A stretch of 64,000 nt of DNA. Source: Apis mellifera. Its lineage: Eukaryota > Arthropoda > Insecta > Hymenoptera > Apidae. A model generated the notes under the pieces. That model was not told the DNA's origin and made no database searches. It saw nothing but the letters and a program-made list of their open reading frames with translations. The stretch spans positions 2,269,001-2,333,000 of the forward strand of contig NC_037649.1 in NCBI RefSeq assembly GCF_003254395.2. Reading direction: 5' to 3'. Shown here piece by piece: positions 52,361 to 64,000 of this stretch. Position 1 is the first letter of the stretch. Every line of letters begins with the position of its first letter. The translations under genes and the position numbers were made by a program.

Positions 52361-53040
52361 TATTCTCTCCTTCTCTATCCGTTTCTCGCTCTAAACCGTT
52401 CGTCGTTCCCTCGTCCTCTTCCTAATCCGTTTCTCTTTTTCGTTCTTTCCCTCCTCTTCTTATCCCGAATCTATTTCTTCTCTTACTCGCTTTGAACCGT
52501 TTCAATTCGTGCTCTCTTTATCCTCTCTCCTCTGCTCTCTGTGTTACATTATCTATTTTCCTTTCCTTTTTTTTTTATCCGAAATCCGAATATTTCTTTT
52601 TGTTTCTTATTCTAAACTGCTCGTTTCTCTTCCTTCTTTTCTATTTCTTGATCTTTTGCTTTTTTTTTATCTGTTTATTTATCTAAAGTATTCGTTTCTT
52701 CGTCCCTTCTTTTCTTTCCTTTGCACGTGAAATCGAATACTTCTCTCTCTCTCTCGCTCTAAATTCTTCGACTCTCGCCTTTTTCGTCTTCTTTTTTCTT
52801 CTCTTCTTTCCTCTAGATCTATTTTCCTCTTCTTTTCGAATCGAATATTTCTTTATTTCTTTATTCTAACTCCTTCTTCCTGGTCTTTTCCTTTCTCATT
52901 TCTATTCTTTCTTTTCTCTCTTTCTTCGAACTGTTTCTCTTTTTCTCTCTCTCTCTCTCTCTCTTCGAAAACGATTTTCTTTTCTCTCTATCCGGTTTTC
53001 CTTAATCTTTTCTCCTCTCGTTTCTTTTAAATCTACGCCT
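52361..53040. repeat. Pyrimidine-rich tract with degenerate internal repeats
   Basis: About 680 bp are almost entirely C and T on the plus strand (A and G rich on the Doa strand). Words such as CGTTTCTC, CTCTAAAC, CGAATATTTCTTT and TTCTATTTCTT recur with variation, giving a decayed tandem-repeat look, with pure CT runs at about 52745-52762 and 52946-52964. Plus-strand open frames here are Phe/Leu/Ser-rich artefacts of composition. GA-rich DNA of this kind can bind GAGA-type factors or form triplex structures. Confidence 0.7.
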
Positions 53041-53194
53041 CTTCTTACTTCATAATAAAAAACGAAGGAATTAAAAAGAGAAGAGCATATAAGAAAGAAG
53101 GAGTAAAGAAAAATACGAATTTATTACTCTAAATTAGACTCTATTTTAATTATTCGGAATATTCGAAATTTCGACTTTTTTAGGAGGAATAAGA

Positions 53195-53600
53195 GAGATC
53201 TTGGCAACGCGAGAGCTTCCTGGTGCACGACGAGGTCATCGTTTACGATGCATCATCGTCACCGATGGGCATTTTCGCGAACACGGTGTGTGCACACACA
53301 TGCGTAAGAGGATTCTCTTCGTTCCTCTCCTGTTTCATCTTCTGTCTCTCTAGCGCGCACCTTGACACATATAGAAATTACGAAATCGGGGGAGGAGCGC
53401 GATTCGAACGGGAGCAAAGAGAAGAGGTTTCGTGGCACGATGAACGATTAAATTCCGATGTACAGCGGTGTGACGGAGATACAATACGTATCGTGTGTAA
53501 TTAGAACGGGCGACGCGATTTCAAGCGTGCAATGCTTCTTTGCAAGACCGTTGCACCATCGAAAGGATTGTAAGGTTTGGGCGAAGCGATGGGTAAATTG
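53195..53600. promoter_or_regulatory. CpG-rich block of unknown role
   Basis: Mixed-composition DNA with a GTGTGTGCACACACATG alternating purine-pyrimidine stretch (about 53289-53305) and many CpGs. A 93-codon plus-strand frame (53223-53504, GTG start) has no recognised domain. It could include a noncoding first exon; nothing in the sequence settles direction. Confidence 0.3.
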
Positions 53601-53619
53601 CAGATTTTTATGCAAAAAT

Positions 53620-54517
53620 AAATTTTTATGACTGTAACTAAAGAAATAAAATATTTTTTAAAATTTTATGCTAAATAATAGTATATAAAAATGTAAGAAG
53701 TTAGAAATTTGTTTTATTATTCAAATATTTTTGATTCTTTTTTATATCATGTGCATTTTTGTAGGTTTTTATTTTATTCAAATTTTGCATAAATGCATAA
53801 ATAGTCGCAATCTAATAATTAGATTTGATAATGATTTTGATATAAGTAGATTGGATATTTGTTCATTTATGAAAAATTTGCAAAAATATGTTGTGAATAT
53901 AATGTGAATAAATATATATAAGGTGATAATATATTCGTGAGATATCTTTGATTCGACAGAAAAAAATAAATTGATATACAAAAAAACTATATAAATAATA
54001 AGTAATTTAAATTTACGTTAAATGAAACGAAATGGAGATAGAATAATTTTATTTTATCTATAGCAGCATAATATATTTTTACTTTATTTAACGCAAACAT
54101 AAATTCCTTAGAACTTTATGTATAAACTTTAATTGACATTTTTGTATATCAACTTCTACATTTATTTCGATCTCTAGATTCAATCCTTCAATCAACAAAA
54201 ATCAACAAATTATATTAATACTTTCTATAAAATATAAAACAAAATTCTCGTTGCAATATTTATAGATTGAAATAAATTTTCATTTAGATTATATTCATAA
54301 AAATACAAACATGCATAAACATCTGTCATAATAATAACTTGTTAGAATTATCATTAGTATTTTAATCTTTGCGACTTGATATTTTATTTATTCTCGATAT
54401 AGTGATATTCTTAATATTTCTTGGAAGATTTATAGTTTTTATTTTTTTTTTTAAAAATATGATATCATATAACATGACTTCGATGTAATATGAATGAAGA
54501 ATTTTTGATTATTAGAA

Positions 54518-54572
<55 letters not shown>

Positions 54573-57500
54573 ACATGTTCTTTTTAGACAATAAAATTTA
54601 AATTTAATTTGTTATTATTGAGAAAGACATTTAATAAAAATAGTCTTTAATAATACTTAAAATATTCAACAAATCTAAATTTAATCAAATTTTTGATCCA
54701 TTGAAAAATTAATACTTTATTATTTTCAATAATATAATAATAAGTTTTATTTTTAACAAATGATGTTTCTTATTATATAAAAATAATATTGAATGAAAAA
54801 ATTTGAACTAGATTTGAAATGAGTTAACGAAAACTGTAAATTTATATTATAAAATTATAGAAAAATATTATAATTTATAATATAAAAAAAATATAAAAAA
54901 ATATAAGAAAAAAGTACAATATTTAATTAATTATTACGTTTAAAGAAAAAACAAAAATTTAAAACTTTAAAACTTTACTATAAAAATTAAATTTTTATAT
55001 AATATTAAATTTGAAAGATTAAAATTTTGAAAAATTTTCATTATTCGAAAATAATCATACAATTTTAAATTTTGAACTAATGAAAAACTAGTTTATATAA
55101 ATTTGCTCGATTGAATTCGACTATGTATATAAACAATCTCAAAGTTGAATGAATAACAAATGTGCTTTAATTGAATGATACTATATGAATGAAATATACG
55201 AAAAAATTATTTATGTGGATTAAAATTATATAGATAAAAATTAATTATCATGCAAATTTGAAGGGAATGAAAACAGCTAATTTTTTTCTAAACTCTTCCT
55301 AAAAAAATTTCGAGAAAAATTATCTTACTGTTTACTCAAAAATATTTTGAATCTAACTTCAAGAAAACTAAAAAATCAACCTCTTTCTTCTTAGAGTAAA
55401 TATCGTATAAAATTTCAAATTTTTAAGAAATATTTAAATAGTAATATATCTAAAAAAAATATAAATAAGTATTTTTCTATCTTTTTTCAGTTACAATTTC
55501 CTGATATTATTTAATTAATATTTCTTTAATATATATAATCATATCTTTAATATTTAAATAAATTTAAAATAAAAAAAAATTTTAAAAAATAATATATGAT
55601 TTTCAATCATCAATGACTAGCAATATTGTATTTGATTTATGGTAATCTAATACAATACTAATGGTAAAATATGGTAATTATAATAAATATTAAATAAGTA
55701 CTGAAAATTCATGTCAACTAAAAATACCAAAGGTCGTAACCGATAGGTAAAAATCATCAATACTAAAGAAGCATAATATCAATTAAAGTAATCAAAACAA
55801 TATTAAATAATGAAAATTTCTCATAAATAAGATAGAATAGAAATAAAAATATTGATTAGCAAGAATTTTTCATTAAAAATTTTATGATTATTACGAAGAA
55901 AAAATATGAATAATTGAAAAATTCGAATGATTTAAAATGATTAAAAGTCAAGAATATCGATTAACAAGTAAAGATTCGCAACTACAATAGTGACCTATCA
56001 ATAGAGTACATACATTAATACCTTTATTGGTACAACAAACATCATTGACATCGTTTCTTAACCTTCTAAGTCACAAATATAAGTTATTTATTGATGCATA
56101 TAAATACCTTTTTTCTTTTATAAGTGCAATTCTTGAATTTTATCATCATATTTTTATTAAAAAAAAAAGACACTAGCACTATTAACTCGTTTTTTAACTT
56201 GTATTTTTGCACTTTTTAACAAGAAAAAAAAGTAAGATTAATTAATTACAGCAAGCTTCTATCATTAATATACGTATATATACAGAAAACATTATGAATT
56301 TTTATTAAAATACGCAATAGTGTTTCGCGAATATACGAATATTTTATATCTGAATATTCTACTATCTAAAACTTTTGCTACCTAAACAGAATGTTTCCTG
56401 TCAACAGACTAACCTTTTTCTGTTATAAATACATATTGTTTACATACAATATATACTTTGGTGTGTTCGACTGAACGATACATTAGTCTATAAGACACTT
56501 GATATTTGCTGAACATATTTAAATATGATTCATAGTTAAATATGATATTAACCTATTGATATTTAACAATAATGTATGAATTTGTTTTTTTAATATCATT
56601 ACTCTAAACATCTAAATGTATGTTTAATATCAATCTTTTTCATAAATCATAGAAATTTATATAATTTGAAGAAAAAATTAATCATGATAAATTATATATT
56701 TCTTTTTCAAATTCAGAAACTTTTTTTTTAAATTTATATCGCAGACTAAAGTTGTGAAATGGATTATCTATTATTATAATCTTGATAGAAAAATGATATT
56801 TAAATTATTTTACTTATTTGTTCAATGGATTAAATATACATATATTATGTACATCTGTTAAAATTGTTAAATATAAATAAATAGGAAGTGTATTGTTATT
56901 GTTATTATTAATGATTTGATAAGGATGAAAATCTGTATAATGATCTGTATAATCTGTATAATCATACAATGAAGGATAAAAATACTTATACATTCATTAA
57001 AATGAAATAATTTTTTTAAAATCAAACGATTTCAATTTTTTGAAACATTAGCAGAATTAGTTTATTATATTGTGTAAAAAAAAGTTTGTATTGGAATTGT
57101 GTAAAAAAAAATAAAGGTTATGATTTTTAGTTTTTTTTATCTAAATTTGTAATTAAAATTTATAACATGTTTTTTTTAGGTCAAAATAAATTGCCTATGT
57201 CTAGATAACATATGTCTTGAACTTTATCAAAATCAATTTTTTATTATTTTTTATCAACGAACAGTTATTTTGATAAAATTTTACATTTATATATATATAT
57301 ATAATTAGATTTACAATATTTTAAATTTTTATTACATAGATAAAAGTTGAAAAAATCAAGATCTATATTTTTTTCTTCACAATTCCAAACAATAACAATT
57401 TTAAAAAATTATTTACTTATGTATCTAATCCTTCTAACATATTAAATAAATTCAAATCTTTTGCTTGCAATTTTAAAAAAGTTATTATGTTTTAAATGAT

Positions 57501-57770
57501 GTACTTTTATCCCTCATTGTATGTAATACAGTAAAACTAACAATAAAACGTGCAAAGATTAAATTTTAATAACCAGAGCAAAATAAATAATTATAAGCAT
57601 GAAATAATTAGAATTAATTACACATTGAGATAATTGACAACAATTAAAATTTCCAGACAATTGAAAAGTGAATACTTTCAAGTGAAGTATGTGAAAGTAT
57701 AATAGAGTACACACGATGTTCATTAATTTGATAAATATCTTCTGCAAAAATCGGAACAATCTCATACATC
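53620..57770. other. AT-rich DNA without a supported gene
   Basis: No exon is supported. (TA)n is at 54520-54572. The piece at about 55970-56110 and 56280-56470 is slightly more complex. Open frames are short and composition-driven. Confidence 0.55.
54520..54572. repeat. (TA)n microsatellite
   Basis: About 20 TA units, one TTTA interruption, then about 6 more. Confidence 0.95.
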
Positions 57771-57774
57771 TGAA

Positions 57775-58070
57775 ATGCGTTCGTTCATGATCAGTGGAAG
57801 AATTTGCAAACTATTAATAAAGTTCGAGTGTCTTCAAGGTCGTAGATTTGATGATATTGATGTCACGAGATCCCCAAAATCTATCTACAAAATCATAGTA
57901 TAAATACGCATCTCGTTAGAAAATAACGCAGTTTCGAATCTCGCCCACGAGATCGCATTTCATGCGGAACTTTCCTGGCATCAGTGGAAACCCTTCCTCG
58001 TGCATCATCGGTCATTTCCGGAAGAAGACGATGATTAAAAGATGGGTGATTTAAACTCGATAAATTCGTG
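57775..58070. promoter_or_regulatory. Higher-complexity block, possible conserved element
   Basis: About 0.3 kb of balanced composition in AT-rich DNA. The minus strand is open for 63 codons from ATG at 58084 and contains a charged segment (EMTDDARGRVSTDARK), but there is no homology I can name and no clear pair of splice sites. It may be an exon or a conserved noncoding element. Confidence 0.25.
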
Positions 58071-58099
58071 GGAAAATATTGCATTAAGATTGATTTACA

Positions 58100-61000
58100 T
58101 TGCGTATAACGTCAATTAACAAATAATGTTGTCAAAAAAAACGATACTGTTTTTGAGTATTGTATGAATATCCATTTTGCATAGGATTGTTATATTATAG
58201 TATATATTGTGTTAATATATTTTTTGAATATTTTCGATAAAACTAATTTCGTTGAAAACTAAAATAGATGCAAGAATTGTTAATATTCTGATTAAAAAAA
58301 ATGTAATTTTTTTGTTTTGGAGTTGTTTAAAGTTATGTGAATAAATTAATTATACAAAAGCTTACCAAATGATCAAAATACAAAAGACAGAATAAAATAA
58401 AAAAAGTTCGATTCATTATTAATATTAAAAATATTCTTCATTTCTTTAACATGTTTTGTTTAAGTAAAAATATATAATTATTTTTATTTAAATCAAGATA
58501 TTAAAGATATTAATATAAAAAAGTTAAAAATAAAATATTTCAAATTATATGTAACACTTGTTTACGATAGCTATAATATAAATTCCTTTTGCCAGTAATT
58601 TTTATGATGTCTTATAATTTTGTTAGTGTACCTCAATAAATAAGCCTCAAATCATATTTTTGTATACCAACTTTTATTTGTTTTGGCCTCTGAAATTGAC
58701 GGATATATTTTCCATGAATAAATTAACATTTTATATATATAGGCTAAATATTTATAAAACTAGAATTTTATTCATTTCCTTCTCTTCTAATGTGAAAAAC
58801 TAAATAACAAAATATGTAAAGTCGAAATATAAATTTATTTTATCTCGATTTGTCACATTGTCCAGTCTTTTATCATCGATGCCTTTACAATTTGATACAA
58901 GCAATTACGTCACAACTTTTCAATAACTAATGATTTATAAGTATTTATATACTAATGATTTATAAGTATTAATAAGTATTTCTTTTCTTTAAACTGTTAA
59001 AATTATTTCAAATGTAGAAAAATAACACGGATATTCTTTTTTTTTATATTTTTTAATAATTAGAAAAATATTAATTCTCTTTTTATAAACCAAGTCTTTT
59101 TTAAAAATTTCATCTAATTTCTATATTGAATTTCTGTTTGTTAAAATAAAATGATTCTTTGACTTGTAATATTTGGCTTAAAACATGTCTTTTATATTTT
59201 ATAGTAATGAAATAACTAAAAATTTGTAATTTTCAAATTATTGTTACTTGCTTTTTTCTTTTTATTAATATAATCTTGTAAACATGTTTTTAAATTGATC
59301 TTATAATTTAATATTTTGATATGAGATTATTACGATTTAAAATATTTTATTATCTTTTCTTCCAAAATAGAATTCTTTTACTTTTTTATCATCGAACTTC
59401 GAAGCTCAATATTTATTTAGTCGATAAAAAATAACAGTTTTTTTTTTCGAAAAAATAATACGTATAGTAAACGCAGTTTTATATTGCTGTTAAAATAAAA
59501 ATTAGTCGAATAAAATTAGTCTGCATATATTCTGATTAACTTAAAACTGATGACGCATTACATGCATTCTATGCTAGTTTTATCGGATAAAACCGAAGTA
59601 TATATTCTACTTATTCGATACAACCAATGACGCACCATTTACATCCTTTGTTACGAAAGACAATCGATGAAACATTTTATTTGTCCTATACTGTGATACT
59701 TTGTTACATTGCAAGAATGGAGTACTATTTGTAGGTTCATACTACTTCTCTTACACAATCGATGATTCTCTTTCTATACTGCTTCTGTTCGATGCAGGAC
59801 AAACGACACACCGTGTGCTTTCTATACAATTTATTTGATACGATTGAAGAAAGAATAAAAATGAAAAAGAATAAGTAGAAAGGAAAGATATAACAAATAA
59901 AAATTTATGTAAATTTAATTATTCATTCATTTATGTAGTGAATAATTTTATTATGAATTATGATTCGAGATTTATTTTATAATTTATTCGATGATTTTTT
60001 TTAATATTTCTATTCAATGTTTTATATATTAATATTATTTCATTTGAAAGTTGAAATATTTTTAAATTTTACAATTCTTTTTTATTATATTTTATGAGAA
60101 GAAATGAAAATGGATTATCTTTCTGTTTTTCAACTTATTTCTTAATTGGATGTCGAATTGGATTTATCCTCTTAATTAATTAATAATACTTAATTTTATA
60201 TTAATTTGTTTTATGATGAAAATTAATAACCATTTCGTATATTATCATAATACTGCATAATATTGAATTTTATTTCATAAATATCTAAAAAATTTATAAT
60301 AAGATAATAATAAAATGGAATGTTTTATTTTAAAATATCTAATTTCTGGATATTTACTAAGAACTCTTTTTCCAATCACAATTTAATATTTTATCCGAAT
60401 TCAATTTTGCTTAATTTCTTATTTTTCAAAGCTATTTCAAAAGATATTCGTAATTTTATTACAATATAATCATAATTTAATTTATTAAAACTAAGAAAGA
60501 ATGAAATAAAATGTTAAATCGCAAGGATTTAAACAAAATCCAAATAAAATTTATTTATTTAAATGTATAATCATAAAAGAATAATTAAAATCATTATGAT
60601 TACTAATGATATGATTTAAAATATCCAAAATGAAACTGCAAAAAGAGATAAAGAAAAAAGAAGCCAATATCATTTTTAAAGATGGGATCAAGTTCAATAT
60701 AATATTTATGAATCTAAACCAATAATTATTATTCATATATTTTTATGAATTTCTAATATGTGGATAAATAGTATTAGATTAGAAATTTCATAAAGTGAAA
60801 ATAGTCCTATATATAATGCGTTTAAGAAAAATTTAAAAAATAAATATAGAAGTGAAAGGAGATAATTAATAAGCAGAAAACAAAAATGTTATTAAATAAA
60901 AAATAAATAAATTCTGAAGAAATTAAATCACCATTCAAAAGATAATATCAATGGAACTTAATCTTAAATGATTAGATTATATTTCATTATTCTTTTTATT

Positions 61001-61740
61001 TTTTACATATTTTCTGTTATCATTTAAAGAGAACTTTGATTACTATTTAATCTTTGATAATTACGAAAAAAATTTGTTAAATTAATAATTAAATTAATAA
61101 ATAATAAGCAATGTTTGTCATGAAGAATTAGAGTACTACATAGATTTAATACGAAATAACATATAAGTTATTCTGTATGACAAAAAAATTTTATATTTTT
61201 GTTGTTTTAAAATAAAATTATTTATAATAAAAAGAAATTATTTATTTAATTTCAATTTTTTCGCTTCTATATTCTATATGTTCCACAAAACATGTCTCTC
61301 GAGATTAATATATTCATGAAACACTTTTGGAGTTATCAATTCTAGAAAACAACACATAAATAAACAAAAATATTGATATATAAAAATATCGATTAAAGCT
61401 AATTTATTAAAAGTTATAAACAATTGAAATTTGCATTAGATGAAATAAGAAGAGAAAATAGAATGCAATTGCAGAGACAAAACAGTCTCACTCTATTTCT
61501 ATCTTATTTCATTTAACTTCAATTGCTTACAATTCATTTTCATTGCTATACTTCACTTTTATATTTATTTAAATTTCCAAAATCGATTCTCCAATAATAA
61601 TTCATATAATTAATACCTTGTATAAGAATCCCAATCAATAATTAATATAAAATCAATTTATTAAATAAAGAAAAGCAATCAATAATAATACATAAAAATC
61701 TTATTTTTCAAAATTACATTACGAATTCGAATCCAATCAA
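58100..61740. other. AT-rich DNA with two structured blocks
   Basis: No gene is supported. Two blocks stand out: about 59500-59860, with a loosely repeated TGACGCA/ACAT segment, and the inverted repeat at 61421-61525. Confidence 0.5.
61421..61525. ncRNA. Long imperfect hairpin, candidate pre-miRNA-like structure
   Basis: CAATTGAA at 61421-61428 is matched by TTCAATTG at 61518-61525. TGAAATAAGA at 61441-61450 is matched by TCTTATTTCA at 61502-61511. AATAGA at 61457-61462 pairs with TCTATT at 61492-61497. An inner GAGAC/GTCTC stem (61474-61478 / 61485-61489) closes a 6-nt AAAACA loop. Internal loops are asymmetric, with about ten extra bases on the 5' arm. Size is compatible with an insect miRNA precursor or a small inverted-repeat element. 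Neither arm matches a miRNA I recognise. Confidence 0.35.
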
Positions 61741-61759
61741 AATTCGAATCTATTTGCAA

Positions 61760-62109
61760 GATACTTGATCCCATCGGTAATCAGCTTCCATCGCGATCTC
61801 CAATCACATATCCCTACACGTCGCATGCGTGTTTATCGTGGTCGGTAGTACGAGGTTGCCAAATATAACCAAGAAGCGTGAAACGCGTGCGCCACGATCG
61901 TCTTGTAAGAGTAGACCGAGCTGGCTTGAGCGGGCTAGTCGTCGTGTGGAGCGTTTAAATGTTAAAGCGAGTGGCCGGTTAACTAATGCTTACTCGCTTG
62001 CCGAGCTAGTTCATTTCGTGTCACCACAGTAGCTGCTGCTGTGGCAAAGGGCCAACGGAAACAAGTATACGCGTAGGCGATTCGCCTGTTAGATTTCCTT
62101 CTAACTTGG
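61760..62109 (+). promoter_or_regulatory. CpG-rich promoter and likely noncoding first exon
   Basis: About 0.35 kb of GC-rich DNA ends in a consensus donor CTTGG|GTAAGT at 62109/62110 on the plus strand. The stretch before the donor has stops in all frames near the end, so it would be 5' UTR. A CACAGT initiator-like site lies near 62025-62030. The downstream exons of such a plus-strand gene would lie beyond the window. The 67-codon open frame at 61829-62032 has no known domain. Confidence 0.45.
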
Positions 62110-63607
62110 GTAAGTTTCATCCTGATATTCGTCAAATGAAAGAATTAAATCGAGCCAATAATCTTTATCGTGATTTAAGATTTAAATCAAATTAAATTAT
62201 ATTCAATAATAATTTCTCTGACCTAAGATTCATTGGTTCCTGTTCAGCTGCAAAATTAAGCTACATTAGTCGGAAAAATTTGGCGTGTTTGTTGTCATCA
62301 AAAAGGTTAGTAGCATTCCAATTCTCATGTTGCTATTTTTTATTTGTTAGAAAATGACAAACGCTTTGAGTATATGATTAATCAATAACAAATCATTCTA
62401 TATAGAATGTAACACGTTTACTATCATTGATGAAGCATTATTAATTTAGCATTTGATATTCTGTATGTTATTTATCGAGAATGTTTCCATAGTTATTAAT
62501 AAGAATCGATGAATTATCATTACACATTTATAGTTATGAAAGAAAGTGAAAAATATCGACATCTCTTCGACACTTTACTATCAATGTCGAAATATTATTA
62601 TTGACAAATAGCATATATATTAAAAATTACGTCGATAAGATAGATTGTAATTTAGTATTACTTTTATAATTTTCATACAACATCAGAGGTTCACTATCAA
62701 TATTAGTCAGAGCTTGTGAGTGTATTGATAATTTATCTATAAAATTAGAAATAGATGATATTGCATATTATGACTTTATTAATATTTTCTTGATGAATAT
62801 ATTAAAGACTTATGCCAATTGAATGATAAATAATAATAAATAATAATTAATGTCACTGATTTTCTGCTCATGCTGGTTTCAATTTTGTGTAAACATGAAA
62901 TTATCGAATAATTATTATTATATTGATAATTTTCTCACAGTGCATTTAAAAGCCGTTAGTGCCGCCACCTGACACAGGTAGATGTTATCTATCGAATCTA
63001 CGACAGACAGCGATGTCAGCTTTCTCATCGACAAACTGCTACAGTACCAAAACAGTAGTTATCGCCACGTGTTGAGGCGGCAGCACTGTTTTTAAGTCCA
63101 CATTTGACAAAATCACTATATACTTACAGGTTAAGAACTAAGACTAATTTTGTTTTTAAAACATAAATTTTTAAAATAAAAGAGGTTTTAATTATTTCAA
63201 TTATACAATCAAGTTCATGTAAAATGATAAAAAATAAATTAATTAAATATTAAATTATGAAATTTCCATATCTCAATTTTTCAAGGTTAAAAAATATCTA
63301 CTAATATTCTATGATATTCTACCATTCATATTAAATATATTAAAAATGCGTATAAAATAATTTTTAATCTACTATCTATTTCCAAAAAGTTTTGTCAGTT
63401 ATTTATAATAATGCGTTAAATAGATGAGCCTCGCCGAACGTGAATATAAACATACCAAATAAAAAAATCTATCCTATTTCACCATAATCGAAAGAACTTG
63501 AACTGACGAAACAATCAAGAAAAGAAAAATCGAAGAATTCCTCTTAATTAACACTTTTGCATCGTTGTCAATCATCGTACACTTGGATTGGATCCACCAA
63601 GATTTAG
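62110..63607. other. AT-rich stretch with one mixed-composition block
   Basis: If the donor at 62109 is used, this is the first part of its intron. A G/C-richer block lies at 62940-63110 (GCCGCCACCTGACACAGGTAG, a CACCTG/CAGGTG-type E-box region, and CGCCACGTG). No coding exon is seen. Confidence 0.45.
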
Positions 63608-63943
63608 CTATTTACGCTCATCTAAATATTTCATTTCATTCGCTACCTCTGAAATCGATGTGCCATTAGACTCGGGCGTGACGTCGAGTTTCACGTCCAG
63701 TTCCCTGCTAGGTTGATTATTGCCACGTTGCACCCAAGCTTCCCATCCCTGTCTGGGCCACCAGGACATCTGGTTTCCAGGGATCAACAAGTTCACCTCC
63801 TGTTGAGAGAGCATCGTCGACGACGACGAGGACGAAGCCGAGGGTGGTCCACCATCGGCCAGGCCGCCGCCGCCGCCGCCACGCAAGCACCAGCCTCCAG
63901 GATGATCCAGGGTGACAACCGTGTCGTATCTATTTGGGTCGTA
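63608..63943 (-). CDS. Coding exon of an unrecognised gene (partial)
   Basis: On the minus strand the frame is open from a TAA near 63952 down to TAG at 63608-63610. An AG directly before 63943 can serve as acceptor. The reading includes TYDPNRYDTVVTLDHPGG, a run of six Gly, a Ser run, then LSQQEVNLLIPGNQMSWWPR, QGWEAWVQRGNNQPSRELDV and ends EVANEMKYLDERK. It is either the C-terminal exon or is cut by a donor GAG|GTAGCG at about 63644. The balanced composition and non-repetitive C-terminal half argue that it is really coded. I do not recognise the family; the remainder would lie beyond the right edge. Confidence 0.5.
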   Translation of the reverse strand, partial: YDPNRYDTVVTLDHPGGWCLRGGGGGGLADGGPPSASSSSSSTMLSQQEVNLLIPGNQMSWWPRQGWEAWVQRGNNQPSRELDVKLDVTPESNGTSISEVANEMKYLDERK

Positions 63944-64000
63944 CGTTCTTAACGATTACGCGACTCTCGTGCCGCTCTCACGGATGCATCTTGCCAAGAG

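Noticed and set aside
52094..52730. Plus-strand frames rich in Phe, Leu and Ser
   Set aside because: Products of the pyrimidine-rich tract and the adjacent CpG island, not of protein-coding constraint.
1..64000. CRISPR arrays, operons, intact transposases, rRNA genes, viral genes
   Set aside because: None seen. Direct repeats present are microsatellites or pairs, and the gene structure is spliced and eukaryotic.

Overview
The window is very AT-rich eukaryotic DNA. It has long (TA)n runs, genes split by short to very long GT-AG introns, CpG-containing islands only around exons and promoters, and arthropod-type genes. Base composition and gene content point to a hymenopteran insect, most likely a honey bee (Apis). 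The species call is inference; no marker in the window fixes it.

Left end (0-4 kb): a tRNA-His gene (+), a five-exon gene for a putative secreted, His/Leu-rich protein of 320 aa that I do not recognise (+), then SRP19 (-), the 19-kDa subunit of the signal recognition particle, and a tRNA-Pro(CGG) gene (-). The secreted-protein gene and SRP19 are convergent.

Middle (8.9-32.0 kb, +): NADP-type malic enzyme (Men). It has eight reconstructed exons and an 18.6-kb second intron. The distal first exon (8894) and exon 2 (from 10513) join in frame and would add 64 residues, rich in basic residues near the start, before the ATG at 10559. A second promoter at exon 2 would give the usual 573-aa enzyme. 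One gene could therefore make a longer, possibly mitochondrial, form and a cytosolic form. A third candidate first exon (18972-19055) inside the large intron has the right phase.

Right of that (33.35-50.9 kb, -): a CLK/LAMMER dual-specificity kinase orthologous to Drosophila Doa. Its whole kinase domain can be assembled from eight exons, and a long basic, Ser/Arg-rich 5' exon at 49.8-50.9 kb matches in phase. Men and Doa converge tail to tail: their inferred poly(A) signals face each other about 30 bp apart near 32.03 kb.

Right end (51-64 kb): CpG-rich promoter-like islands (51.85-52.35, 53.2-53.5 and 61.75-62.1 kb), a pyrimidine-rich tract of about 0.7 kb, a hairpin resembling a miRNA precursor at 61.42-61.53 kb, and one coding exon of an unrecognised minus-strand gene cut near the window edge. 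The rest is AT-rich intron and intergenic DNA with microsatellites and a few higher-complexity blocks that no gene explains. I saw no CRISPR array, operon, intact transposon or viral gene.
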